Assembly (NCBI RefSeq): GCF_014698305.1
Contig: NZ_JACJST010000035.1
Span: forward strand, 1-47,055
DNA from: Anabaena lutea FACHB-196
GTDB taxonomy: Bacteria > Cyanobacteriota > Cyanobacteriia > Cyanobacteriales > Nostocaceae
DNA: 47,055 bases
Direction: 5' to 3'
Part shown: piece by piece, positions 34,681-42,998 of the stretch
Layout of the letters: every line of letters begins with the position of its first letter
Numbering within the stretch: position 1 is the stretch's first letter
Translations under genes and position numbers: made by a program
Notes under the pieces: model-generated
The model's database searches: none
Seen by the model: only the letters and a program-made list of their open reading frames with translations
What the model was told of the DNA's origin: nothing

Positions 34681-35919
34681 ATGAATAGGGTGTTACGCCG
34701 TTGTTTTTTATTATTCCTATGTTTAGGATTTGTATTCAGTTTAACAGTATTGCCAATTTCTTCAACTCTGGTTTCTTCTCAAAAAACAAGTCTTGTCACT
34801 ACAGAAATTCGTGGTGTTTGGCTGACTAATGTTGCTAGTGGTGTACTTTTTGTTCCTTGGGGTATTAACCGCGCTATCAATCAATTAGCTGCACTGAATT
34901 TTAATACAATTTATCCGGTAGTCTGGAATAGAGGTTACACTTTTTATAAAAGTGATGTTGCTAAAAGTATAACGGGTGAAGATGTTCAACCTTTTCTTAA
35001 TTTCGTGCATGGGGGAAATGACGTTTTAGCTAAGTTAGTAAGGTTGGCTAAAAAGCAAAATTTGAGTGTGATTCCTTGGTTTGAATATGGGTTAATGACT
35101 CCACCTAATTCTAAATTAGCAGAGTTAAAACCAGAATGGTTGACAATTGGACAACAAGGTATAAATTCTGTTGATGAAAACCTACCGGAAGAGATTAATG
35201 ATGGTGTGTTTAATCGACAAGCTTGGCTAAATCCTCTTCACCCACAAGTACAGAAATTTCTTAAAAGTTTAATTTTGGAAGTTGTTAACAATTATGATGT
35301 AGATGGAATTCAAGTTGATGATCATTTTGGAATGCCTGTACAATTTGGTTATGATACCTTTACTATTCAACTTTATCAAAAAGAACATTTAGGTAAAATT
35401 CCACCTAGCAATCCTTTTGATCCAGAATGGATGCGTTGGAGAGCGGATAAAATTACTGATTTTATGTTCCAAATTAATAAAGAGGTAAAAGCAATTAAGC
35501 CTCAGGCTAAAATATCTCTTTCTCCTAATTCACAGTATTTTGCCTATAAATACTATTTACAAGATTGGGAAAGTTGGGTAAATCAAGGTTTAGTAGATGA
35601 ATTGATTTTGCAGGTATATCGAGACGATAAAAATTCTTTTATTGCAGAAATTGAAAAACCTACGGTACAATTAGCTTTGACGAAGATTCCTGTGAGTATT
35701 GGCATATTAACGGGAACTTTAATCAATCCTGTGGAGATTAATCGTATTAAAGAAAAAGTACAAATTGTGCGTGAACACAATTTCTTTGGCTTCTCTTTTT
35801 TCTATTGGGAAAGTTTGTGGGGTTACATTTCTCCCGAATCACCTCAAAAGCGGAGAAATGCTTTTTTAGAAATGTTTTATAACAAAGCTGTCAAACCTTT
35901 AAAACTAAAAAAATTGTGA
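34681..35919 (+). CDS. GHL10-family (DUF187) glycoside-hydrolase-like protein
   Basis: The 412-residue protein has a signal peptide (about 1-28) and a (beta/alpha)8-like domain of the YngK/GHL10 type: EIRGVWLTNVASGVLF (about 42), FNTIYPVVWNRG (about 73), LSVIPWFEYG (about 130), WLNPLHPQVQKF (about 182) and VDGIQVDDHFGMP (about 207) with the likely catalytic Asp pair. It probably acts on peptidoglycan or exopolysaccharide outside the cytoplasm. The downstream membrane-protein gene overlaps its stop by one base. Confidence 0.85.
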   Translation: MNRVLRRCFLLFLCLGFVFSLTVLPISSTLVSSQKTSLVTTEIRGVWLTNVASGVLFVPWGINRAINQLAALNFNTIYPVVWNRGYTFYKSDVAKSITGEDVQPFLNFVHGGNDVLAKLVRLAKKQNLSVIPWFEYGLMTPPNSKLAELKPEWLTIGQQGINSVDENLPEEINDGVFNRQAWLNPLHPQVQKFLKSLILEVVNNYDVDGIQVDDHFGMPVQFGYDTFTIQLYQKEHLGKIPPSNPFDPEWMRWRADKITDFMFQINKEVKAIKPQAKISLSPNSQYFAYKYYLQDWESWVNQGLVDELILQVYRDDKNSFIAEIEKPTVQLALTKIPVSIGILTGTLINPVEINRIKEKVQIVREHNFFGFSFFYWESLWGYISPESPQKRRNAFLEMFYNKAVKPLKLKKL

Positions 35920-36539
35920 TGCATTTAGCGTTTGAAAAATCTAAATATAGTATTTTGAGTTTTACATCTTTGTGGATTTTTGCCACTTTGGGTGGTTTTT
36001 TCTTAAGTTTGCTTTGGATTGAAATTGGTGAAAAGTCGGATATTGGTTTACTAGAAGCAGGTGTAGGTGGATTAGCGATCGCACTCCCCCAATCTTATAT
36101 ACTTAGGCATAGGATCTTTCCCCTGGGCTGGGTATTATCCACCATTTTCAGTTGGGTGCTAATTGCGGCTATTGGTGTAGGTGCGGTAGGTTGGTGTGTA
36201 CCCTCAAGTGAATTTTTCCCTCTGAGAATTTTCTTAGGGATTATTTCCGGAAGTATAGGCGGTTTAGTCATTGGTCTGGCACAATGGTGGATAGCAATGC
36301 CTCAATCAGTTCCGTGGGTATGGTGTTGGATGTTTGTAAGTTCAGCAAGTTGGGCTGTTGCTGTTTCCACTGGTTCAGCTGTTGGGCTATTTCTGCACCG
36401 TCTCACACAGCTATTTTTAGGTGAAGTTGTCGGTTTAGCTATTACCTGGTTAATTGTGGGAATCTTGACAGGAATTAGCGCTTATAAATTGCTTAAATAC
36501 AGCAGAATTCAGGAGTCAGGAGTCAGGAGTCAGGAGTAA
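35919..36539 (+). CDS. Multi-span membrane protein with repeat-encoded C-terminus
   Basis: The 206-residue protein has five to six hydrophobic helices (about 15-35, 45-60, 70-95, 105-125, 130-155, 165-185) with Gly-rich faces. The start ATG shares one base with the upstream stop (TGATG), so translation is coupled. The last ten residues (IQESGVRSQE) are translated from the STRR array at 36511-36537. The family is unknown to me. Confidence 0.75.
   Translation: MHLAFEKSKYSILSFTSLWIFATLGGFFLSLLWIEIGEKSDIGLLEAGVGGLAIALPQSYILRHRIFPLGWVLSTIFSWVLIAAIGVGAVGWCVPSSEFFPLRIFLGIISGSIGGLVIGLAQWWIAMPQSVPWVWCWMFVSSASWAVAVSTGSAVGLFLHRLTQLFLGEVVGLAITWLIVGILTGISAYKLLKYSRIQESGVRSQE
36511..36537. repeat. STRR heptanucleotide array inside a gene end
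   Basis: AGGAGTC repeated nearly four times, the complement of the 6358-6388 array. It provides the C-terminal codons and part of the stop codon of the membrane-protein gene. Confidence 0.9.
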
Positions 36540-37121
36540 AACTGGCGAATGTGTCTAGGTTTCAATTTAGATTCTGTACCCCATTTATCTGCAATCTGCT
36601 GTAACTTTTAACTGCTCATGAGGAGACATTCCCACGAAAACGTCTTGACGATAATGTAAAGAATTGTTAAGATTATGAGATTTACCTAAGTCTGTAACTC
36701 AGTATATGCGATAATAATAAAGGATAACTAAAAATACTTTCAGTATCGTTCCCCGAAAATACAAATGTATTTTTGCCTGCAAACATCAGGAATGCTTGAG
36801 TTTACGCCTATTCACTGGGTGGGCTTAATTAAATATAATATCTCTTTGCAAACCTCTCCCCGACTACAAAGGGAGAGGATTTTAGTCTCCCCTTCTCTAT
36901 TAGGGACGGGGTTGGGGGTGAGTTTAGTATTTGTGTTTAATTACACCATTTTATGTAGCTTACGGCAATTTTGGATTATTAAGTAGAGAAAGATATAAAT
37001 CTATGAACAACATCTGAACAACACTTAGCTTTAGGCGCTAAGGGAAATTTGTTATCACCATTAATATGATGTAAGAGAGAGCGCCTAGATAGAGTCAGCA
37101 GTCCAAAATAGAGGCTCTCCC
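36540..37121. other. Gene-free leader of the PAS-GAF protein
   Basis: This 582-bp gap contains a dispersed repeat (about 36846-36921) with CAAACCTCTCCCCG and a GACGGGGTTGGGGGTGAG end, a pair typical of cyanobacterial interspersed inverted repeats. Nearer the gene, TAGGCGCT (37032-37039) and AGCGCCTA (37080-37087) form an 8-bp inverted repeat separated by 40 nt, ending 34 nt before the start codon, which could form a leader stem. No protein-like frame is present. Confidence 0.55.
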
Positions 37122-39371
37122 ATGAAAATCAATCGAGTTGAATCGATCTCAAATTTGACAAACTCAGCACCACCGCAGATTTTTTTCGGCACAGAAGCAG
37201 ATAAAAAAAGTAGTAGTGAGCAATTTCTACTCAGTATGTACGATTCTGTGCAGACATCTATATTTATTGTCGATGTTCTGGAAGACGGGGATTTTCGCTA
37301 TCTAGCACTTAATCCTACCCATGAACGGTGGCTTGGTATTCGCTCTGAAGAACTCCGGGGTAAAAAACCAGAGGATATTCTCTCTCCCGTTGATGCTGCT
37401 AGTGTACGTCAGCGTTATGCTGATTGTGTGCGTTTTGGGAAAACGATTTCCTATGAACAATGTTTACAATTTCAGGGAATATTCACTTGGTGGAGTACAA
37501 CTTTAACGCCATTGCGAGATGCTGACTCTAGAATTTATAGACTGATTGGCACTAGTAGCAATATTACTCCCTCAAAGCTGGCAGAACAAGCTGGAAAAAT
37601 AGAAGGGGAAAGGGAACGCTTATTAGCATCAACAACGCTGAGAATTCGCCAATGTCAAGACTTAGAAACGATTCTCCAGCAGACAGTTAAAGAAATTCGG
37701 CATTTATTAGAAAGCGATCGCATTTTAATTTACCGCTTTGAGCCGGATAATGGGGGGATAATCTTGGCCGAATCCACAATTACCGCTGGTGATTTCCTCC
37801 TCGGACGAAAAATCAAAGATCCCTGTTTTGATGCCAAACATCGAGAACGTTACAGACGTGGTTGTATTCACGTAGTGGAAGATATTTATGCCACAGGTTT
37901 GCATCCTTGTCAACGAGATTTTTTGGCTTCCATGCAGGTGCAAGCTAATCTAGTTGTACCGATTTTATTAAAACAGAATTTGTGGGGACTTTTGATTGCT
38001 CAACATTGCCGAGAAAAACGACAATGGCAACAAGCAGAAATCGATTTATTCAAACAAATAGCTATTCAACTGGGTATTGCTGCCCAGCAAGCAGAACTAC
38101 AAAAACAAGTACAATATCTGCAAGAACAACTAGAATTACAAAAACAACAGCATACATCCCAGTTAAATAAAGCACAGAACTTTCAAGCATTGGTGCGAAG
38201 GATTACTGAACAAATCCGTGATAGTGTGGATGCTCAGGAAGTTCTCCAAACCGCAGTTCAAGAATTAGCAAAATTATTGCAACTGGAACGATGTCAAATC
38301 GAACTTTATAATCCTTCCCAAACTTCAGCCACCGTCACCTGTGAGTATAGTAATAGTTCACCTCATTGTCAGGGATTAATTAGAGAAATTGCCGACTTTC
38401 CCGAAGTATATCAGCCACTTTGGCAAAAACAAACTTTGCAATCTGTGGAAATTCTGCCCGGAAACTATCTACAAGTACAGGTTGTCTCCCAACTAGCTTG
38501 TCCAATTTTTGATTCTCAGGGGATTTTGGGCAATATTTGGTTAATTAAACCAACAGAGGAGATATTTGAGCCATTGGAGATATCCTTAGTACAGGAGATA
38601 GCTAATGAATGTGCGATCGCAATTCGCCAATCTCAACTACAGGAAAAAACCAAAGCACAGGTAAAAGAACTAGAAAAACGGGAACGTCACAAAAACGAAT
38701 TCCTAAAAACTCTTTCCCAAGAACTTCGTACACCCGTAACTAGTATTAGTCTTGCTGCTCAAACTCTAGAAGGTCTGTTAACCCCAAGTGGTATTCTCGA
38801 TCTAGAATTAGTACCGCAACTTTTACAAATTTTACATCATGAATGCGGGAGAGAAAGCAAGTTAATTAACGATTTGCTCACCCTCACCTATCTCAAAATT
38901 GAACCCGAACCCCCGACATTAATTGCCATTGACTTACAAACCTGGCTAACTCCCATTGTCGAATCTTTTCGCGATGTTGCCAATTGTCAAAAACAAAACT
39001 TAAACTTAGATATTGCCGCAAAACTTCCGTCTTTAGAAACCGATATCACCGATTTTGAGCGAATTATCACCCAACTGCTTAACCAAGCTTGTAAATGCAC
39101 TCCCGCAGGTGAATCAATTACCGTTTCTGCTGAATTGAGCGCAAACACAGTAGAGTTAAAGGTGAGCCATTCCGGTGCAGAGATTCCCAGTCATGAACTA
39201 GCAAAAGTTTTCCAGCCATTTTATCGCTTTACCAACAATGCTCCCTGGAAATCCAGCAATTCTGGACTAGAACTGGCTTTGGTGAAAGCAATGGTTAAAC
39301 GTTTAAACGGTTCAATTCACGTCGAAAGTGCCGATAATCAAATTACTTTCACCATTAAATTCCCGCTTTAG
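37122..39371 (+). CDS. PAS-GAF-GAF protein with degenerate histidine-kinase domain
   Basis: The protein has 749 residues: PAS (about 35-145), first GAF (about 170-325), coiled coil, second GAF (about 365-510), HisKA-like (about 522-590) and HATPase-like (about 625-749). The HisKA phospho-acceptor His is Gln533 (LSQELRTP for the usual SHELRTP). The ATPase boxes are also damaged: QLLNQACKCTP for the N box, SHSGAEIP for G1 and NSGLELALV for G2. Autophosphorylation is therefore unlikely and a scaffold or sensor role more likely. The first GAF has D233-P-C235-F and a second Cys 28 residues later (PCQ). Confidence 0.85.
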   Translation: MKINRVESISNLTNSAPPQIFFGTEADKKSSSEQFLLSMYDSVQTSIFIVDVLEDGDFRYLALNPTHERWLGIRSEELRGKKPEDILSPVDAASVRQRYADCVRFGKTISYEQCLQFQGIFTWWSTTLTPLRDADSRIYRLIGTSSNITPSKLAEQAGKIEGERERLLASTTLRIRQCQDLETILQQTVKEIRHLLESDRILIYRFEPDNGGIILAESTITAGDFLLGRKIKDPCFDAKHRERYRRGCIHVVEDIYATGLHPCQRDFLASMQVQANLVVPILLKQNLWGLLIAQHCREKRQWQQAEIDLFKQIAIQLGIAAQQAELQKQVQYLQEQLELQKQQHTSQLNKAQNFQALVRRITEQIRDSVDAQEVLQTAVQELAKLLQLERCQIELYNPSQTSATVTCEYSNSSPHCQGLIREIADFPEVYQPLWQKQTLQSVEILPGNYLQVQVVSQLACPIFDSQGILGNIWLIKPTEEIFEPLEISLVQEIANECAIAIRQSQLQEKTKAQVKELEKRERHKNEFLKTLSQELRTPVTSISLAAQTLEGLLTPSGILDLELVPQLLQILHHECGRESKLINDLLTLTYLKIEPEPPTLIAIDLQTWLTPIVESFRDVANCQKQNLNLDIAAKLPSLETDITDFERIITQLLNQACKCTPAGESITVSAELSANTVELKVSHSGAEIPSHELAKVFQPFYRFTNNAPWKSSNSGLELALVKAMVKRLNGSIHVESADNQITFTIKFPL

Positions 39372-39433
39372 CCAGTTTTTTAACTGCAACACTAGCGCCA
39401 GCATCAAAAGTCTGATATCATGAGTCCTAGTGT

Positions 39434-39505
<72 letters not shown>

Positions 39506-39639
39506 CTAGCTTTCAGGTTTTCTAAATACTGGCTTTGACTAATTCTTGCCTAATTTACAGGAATACCCCCTCATAAATCCTGGATTTACAAGCAAAACAC
39601 CATCTAGATTTTGACTAAATTTCATAAAAATCCTCTACA

Positions 39640-39665
39640 GGGAGAGTATTTGTACTCTTCCTTCT
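39640..39665 (+). terminator. Hairpin after tRNA-Lys
   Basis: GGGAGAGTA pairs with TACTCTTCC (one G-U) around TTTG, followed by a weak T-rich TTCTGTCGTTT. It could end the tRNA transcript. A HIP1 site follows at 39676. Confidence 0.5.
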
Positions 39666-39747
39666 GTCGTTTGTGCGATCGCATTTTCGCTGCTACTCAA
39701 GTACTACTAGTGTAATATAGCTATATATCTACAAGCTATATGACTTT

Positions 39748-40080
39748 ATGCCAAAATCTACATTGACTGAAGTATTTGGAGCGGGTGCAACACAAACCGC
39801 AACTTCCTGGACAATTCAAAAAGCAGATTTCCCCACACTAGAAGCTGCTATTTCAAATTCTGGCTCCTCCCTTTTAGCTGCACTGCTATTAAGGCTTAAA
39901 ACGGTATTAACCCAAGCCGCGTACGACGCGGACATAGAAAAATCCATCTATTTACAAAGCAGTGATTTTCCCTCTATTCTTCCCAGGGGAGAGCAAAATA
40001 CACCCTATCGTATTGACCAGATAACCATTAATCTGAGTAAGCCTGATACAGTGACAGAACTCGACCCGGACAATTACTAA
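39748..40080 (+). CDS. First gene of the module: unknown protein
   Basis: The 110-residue protein matches no family I know. SWTIQKADFPTLEAAI and the Leu/Ala-rich helix SSLLAALLLRLKTVLT occupy the middle; the end has a beta segment (YRIDQITINLSKPDTV) and an acidic tail. There is no signal peptide. The next gene starts 2 nt after its stop, and the whole series down to the window end reads in this direction. The start lacks a clear Shine-Dalgarno site. Confidence 0.7.
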   Translation: MPKSTLTEVFGAGATQTATSWTIQKADFPTLEAAISNSGSSLLAALLLRLKTVLTQAAYDADIEKSIYLQSSDFPSILPRGEQNTPYRIDQITINLSKPDTVTELDPDNY

Positions 40081-40081
40081 C

Positions 40082-40858
40082 ATGACATTCAAAGGAATAG
40101 AAACCAAGACTAAATTCGCTAAATCATTAACAACCGATTCGGCTGATACGATTAGCGATTTACTGACAATAACTCCTCTATCAATACCGGGCTATCGCAT
40201 CATTCAAAAGTGGAATAGAATTGAGAATATCAATATCTGCAATATGATTAAATCACTTGCAGCTATTGAATATCCTAAATTTGGAATCTCGGCATCAGAA
40301 AGTGAAGAACAACTTGCTCTTTTAAACTTGCAATGGACATCAGAGCGGTTTCATCTAAACTTTTATCTTGATATTCAGGGGCAAGACAGGACTTTTCTCA
40401 CTACATATTCTCTGCTCTCAGTCGTTCCTTACCCTTATGCAAATATCCCCGTCGAGCCAATAAATCTAGGCGATGGTGACATGATTTCGATAGGAATTGA
40501 AGATGCAGGATATGGATTATTGCAAGCCCAAGATAAAGTAATTATCTCTGGGGAATTAATTCAAAATCTGTGGTTAGAAAAATCTAGTGATTCAGCAATC
40601 AAAATTGCTAATTTAATTACCACCAATCCATCATTAATAGTCAACTCAAATCCACTGAGAACAGGTATTGATATGGTTAACATAACTGACAAAACCATCT
40701 ACCTGGACACACAAAACACTGTATCTGATACTTCCTACTTGCGAAAATTACTCCCCGGAGATGAATTATCAGAGGCAGGAAATTCACCATATACAGGTGA
40801 ATATTATGCGGTAGTGGAGGAGGGAACTGCCAATCTTGAAATAAGAGAGTATACCTAA
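40082..40858 (+). CDS. Unknown protein with phage-structural-like C-terminal domain
   Basis: The protein (258 residues) has a mixed N-terminal part (about 1-190, with repeated beta motifs FHLNFYLDI and GDGDMISIGIED) and a C-terminal part of about 60 residues: MVNITDKTIYLDTQNTV, LLPGDEL, GEYYAVVEEGTANLEIREYT. That part resembles the small beta domain on many phage virion proteins (name of a value, tPG..L, pytG..yA.., V.V.E). The resemblance is by eye. The stop overlaps the next start by one base (TAATG). Confidence 0.55.
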   Translation: MTFKGIETKTKFAKSLTTDSADTISDLLTITPLSIPGYRIIQKWNRIENINICNMIKSLAAIEYPKFGISASESEEQLALLNLQWTSERFHLNFYLDIQGQDRTFLTTYSLLSVVPYPYANIPVEPINLGDGDMISIGIEDAGYGLLQAQDKVIISGELIQNLWLEKSSDSAIKIANLITTNPSLIVNSNPLRTGIDMVNITDKTIYLDTQNTVSDTSYLRKLLPGDELSEAGNSPYTGEYYAVVEEGTANLEIREYT

Positions 40859-41391
40859 TGCCTTTAGTTAGAAGAATTAATTCAATTACTTTGGCACAAT
40901 CCCCGTCAATAGAATCAGTAAATATTCCGCCTAATCCTAGTTTGAATCAAAAATGGGACAAAATTGACAATGCTGGTGCGCCATCTTCTAGATGGTATTG
41001 GAATGGTACTTATTGGATTGAAAGGGAGGACAGAATCCTTAATTTTTTAGGATGGGTAGACCATCCTTATTCAGTACCCAAAATTTCCGATAGTAGCGGA
41101 ATCTGGATTAAAAGCTTTCGCAGTACAACTACTGGAGGAGAATTTAACAGCGACACTAAATATATACGGTACAGATTGGGGGACATGAATACAGCTAATT
41201 CATTTAGCGTCATAGTATTAGCGGTAAATGAATCGAGAATTCCCACAGGAAGGGGTGAATATGTTTCGGATGTCAATGTAATTTATCCAATAGTCCCTTC
41301 GGGATTAAACATTACCCATGTCAATGTTGGTGGGTCTTCAGAAAATTCAAGTTATTCAGGGCATTCAATTATTTACAGATGCGTAAGATAA
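40858..41391 (+). CDS. Unknown protein, fibre- or adhesin-like
   Basis: 177 residues, beta-rich throughout. Residues about 27-52 (IPPNPSLNQKWDKID and SRWYWNGTYWIERE) look like the W-x-W-N-G-x-Y-W repeat unit of phage tail-fibre or particle proteins. Ser/Asn-rich end (NVGGSSENSSYSG) suggests an exposed tip. No signal peptide. It is followed immediately by the next gene. Confidence 0.5.
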   Translation: MPLVRRINSITLAQSPSIESVNIPPNPSLNQKWDKIDNAGAPSSRWYWNGTYWIEREDRILNFLGWVDHPYSVPKISDSSGIWIKSFRSTTTGGEFNSDTKYIRYRLGDMNTANSFSVIVLAVNESRIPTGRGEYVSDVNVIYPIVPSGLNITHVNVGGSSENSSYSGHSIIYRCVR

Positions 41392-41901
41392 ATGATGAAA
41401 ATTGTGCATAATCTCAATGGTCAAGTCACCGCTATATTCGTATTAATCAGGGGCATTTATTGCCCCATCCCTTTCAATCCAGAAACTAAAGAAATAGATT
41501 TTAATTTAATCGAGTATCCACCAACTCGATCATCATTGCAATCAGCATGGGAGCAATGGTGCATAGGGAAAGACTTAGGCATTGAATTAGCGGATATTGA
41601 GCCATCTTCAATACCGCCAAATCCTGATTGGGATGAATTGAAAAATAGAATTCTTTCAGGGAATCTACACCCCTTATTTGAACGCTTGACAATGGCAGCA
41701 ATGCAAGGCAACTCTCCCGGCATATCAACTGCTCAAATTCATATATCTATAGCAATTCTAAATCTGAAAAATGAAGACGCTTTATCGGCCGGAATTACTT
41801 TACTTACACAAGTAGCTGGCTACATTTTTACTAGTGAAGAGAAAACGCTATGGAACCAAGCTGCGACAGAATTAGGTTTTTCTAATTTGGTGCATATTTA
41901 A
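41392..41901 (+). CDS. Unknown small helical protein
   Basis: 169 residues. A beta start (MKIVHNLNGQVTAIFVLIRG) is followed by SSLQSAWEQW and a helical C-terminal half. PHP-type motifs or enzymatic signatures are not seen. In phages, small helical proteins just after fibre genes often act as assembly chaperones, but there is no sequence proof here. The next gene starts 2 nt after its stop. Confidence 0.55.
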   Translation: MMKIVHNLNGQVTAIFVLIRGIYCPIPFNPETKEIDFNLIEYPPTRSSLQSAWEQWCIGKDLGIELADIEPSSIPPNPDWDELKNRILSGNLHPLFERLTMAAMQGNSPGISTAQIHISIAILNLKNEDALSAGITLLTQVAGYIFTSEEKTLWNQAATELGFSNLVHI

Positions 41902-41903
41902 TT

Positions 41904-42992
41904 ATGTTTGCTAAACCACAAAAGGGGCTAGTGCCAATTGGAAATAACTTTTACGCTACTCCCAACACCCCACAGAAACCAAAATACTACAAACCATTCG
42001 CAATTACGAATAAACCATTAGGAATAGGCATCAATCTAATATTTGATGGATGCAACATTGGACTTCAAGCAACAGGATTTTTACTATGGATGGCTTTACC
42101 ATCCTTTCAAATTTTGTGGCGAAATCCATCAAATGATTGCACACCACCACCATCTGAAGACATCCCAGAAGCCACACCACCACCAAACACAACATCTATT
42201 TATGGGGATGGATTTGGAATACTTTGCCACTGCACTAGTAGCGATTCCACAATCAACTACTTCATAGAGGGGCAATCCGCGCAGCGTATTAAACGAAGCA
42301 TAACATCATGTACCTCGATTAAAAAAGATAATACTCATCAGATACCTACAGGCGGGTTTGATGAAAATGGTAATTCTGTCTACGTTCTATCAACTCATAT
42401 CCTAGACATATCTTGGTCGTTTTATCAAAACGACACTTACTACTATCCACTGCTTGAAATATCACCAATCGATATCCAAGATAGCTTTAAGTATGCCATC
42501 AGCTTAACAGGTGGAACGCAGAACGACGGGGTAACGCCTCGATATGCAAAGTTAGTTTCCGGCGTTATATCCAAGCAAGGATATAACGCCCAACACGTTA
42601 TTTATTTAGCTGATTCACAAAGCATCCCCGTATACGTCGCGGGGATTCAAAATCGCGTACCTAGAGAATTCGATACAACTTATTCATTTCAAGTTGTATT
42701 CGTAGGAGTAGGCTCCACCCCCCCTAAGCCACCACCGCCACCACCACCGGAGAAAAAGATGTGCGACTGTAAAAAGGAATCAGCTTTGATTAAAATTCTG
42801 TTACAAAAAGTAGCGGCTGCTGAACAAAAAATAGCAGAGGCTGAAAACGAAATTGATGATATAGAAAATTACATCAACAAGCTAGATTTAATTGGAAAAC
42901 AACTTTCAAATTCAATGTCGAGGTTCAATGTAGCAGTCACTGTTGTAGGGATATTTATTCGTAATTTATTCAGATTATTATTCAGGAAATAG
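41904..42992 (+). CDS. Protein with polyproline spacer and CDC-coiled-coil tail
   Basis: The 362-residue protein has an N-terminal hydrophobic segment (about 35-65, with FLLWMALPSFQILW), a Pro/Thr-rich link, a beta-rich middle with several Cys (about 90-270), then about 14 residues of mostly Pro (KPPPPPPPEKK), the motif MCDCKKE, a coiled coil (about 295-335) and a hydrophobic-basic end (VAVTVVGIFIRNLFRLLFRK). This order looks like a surface or fibre part tethered to a membrane or tail by a helical stalk. No family is known to me. The next gene starts 6 nt later. Confidence 0.6.
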   Translation: MFAKPQKGLVPIGNNFYATPNTPQKPKYYKPFAITNKPLGIGINLIFDGCNIGLQATGFLLWMALPSFQILWRNPSNDCTPPPSEDIPEATPPPNTTSIYGDGFGILCHCTSSDSTINYFIEGQSAQRIKRSITSCTSIKKDNTHQIPTGGFDENGNSVYVLSTHILDISWSFYQNDTYYYPLLEISPIDIQDSFKYAISLTGGTQNDGVTPRYAKLVSGVISKQGYNAQHVIYLADSQSIPVYVAGIQNRVPREFDTTYSFQVVFVGVGSTPPKPPPPPPPEKKMCDCKKESALIKILLQKVAAAEQKIAEAENEIDDIENYINKLDLIGKQLSNSMSRFNVAVTVVGIFIRNLFRLLFRK

Positions 42993-42998
42993 AATAGA

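Noticed and set aside
36765-36986. Plus-strand frame of 73 codons
   Set aside because: It crosses an interspersed inverted repeat in the leader of the PAS-GAF gene; no family features.
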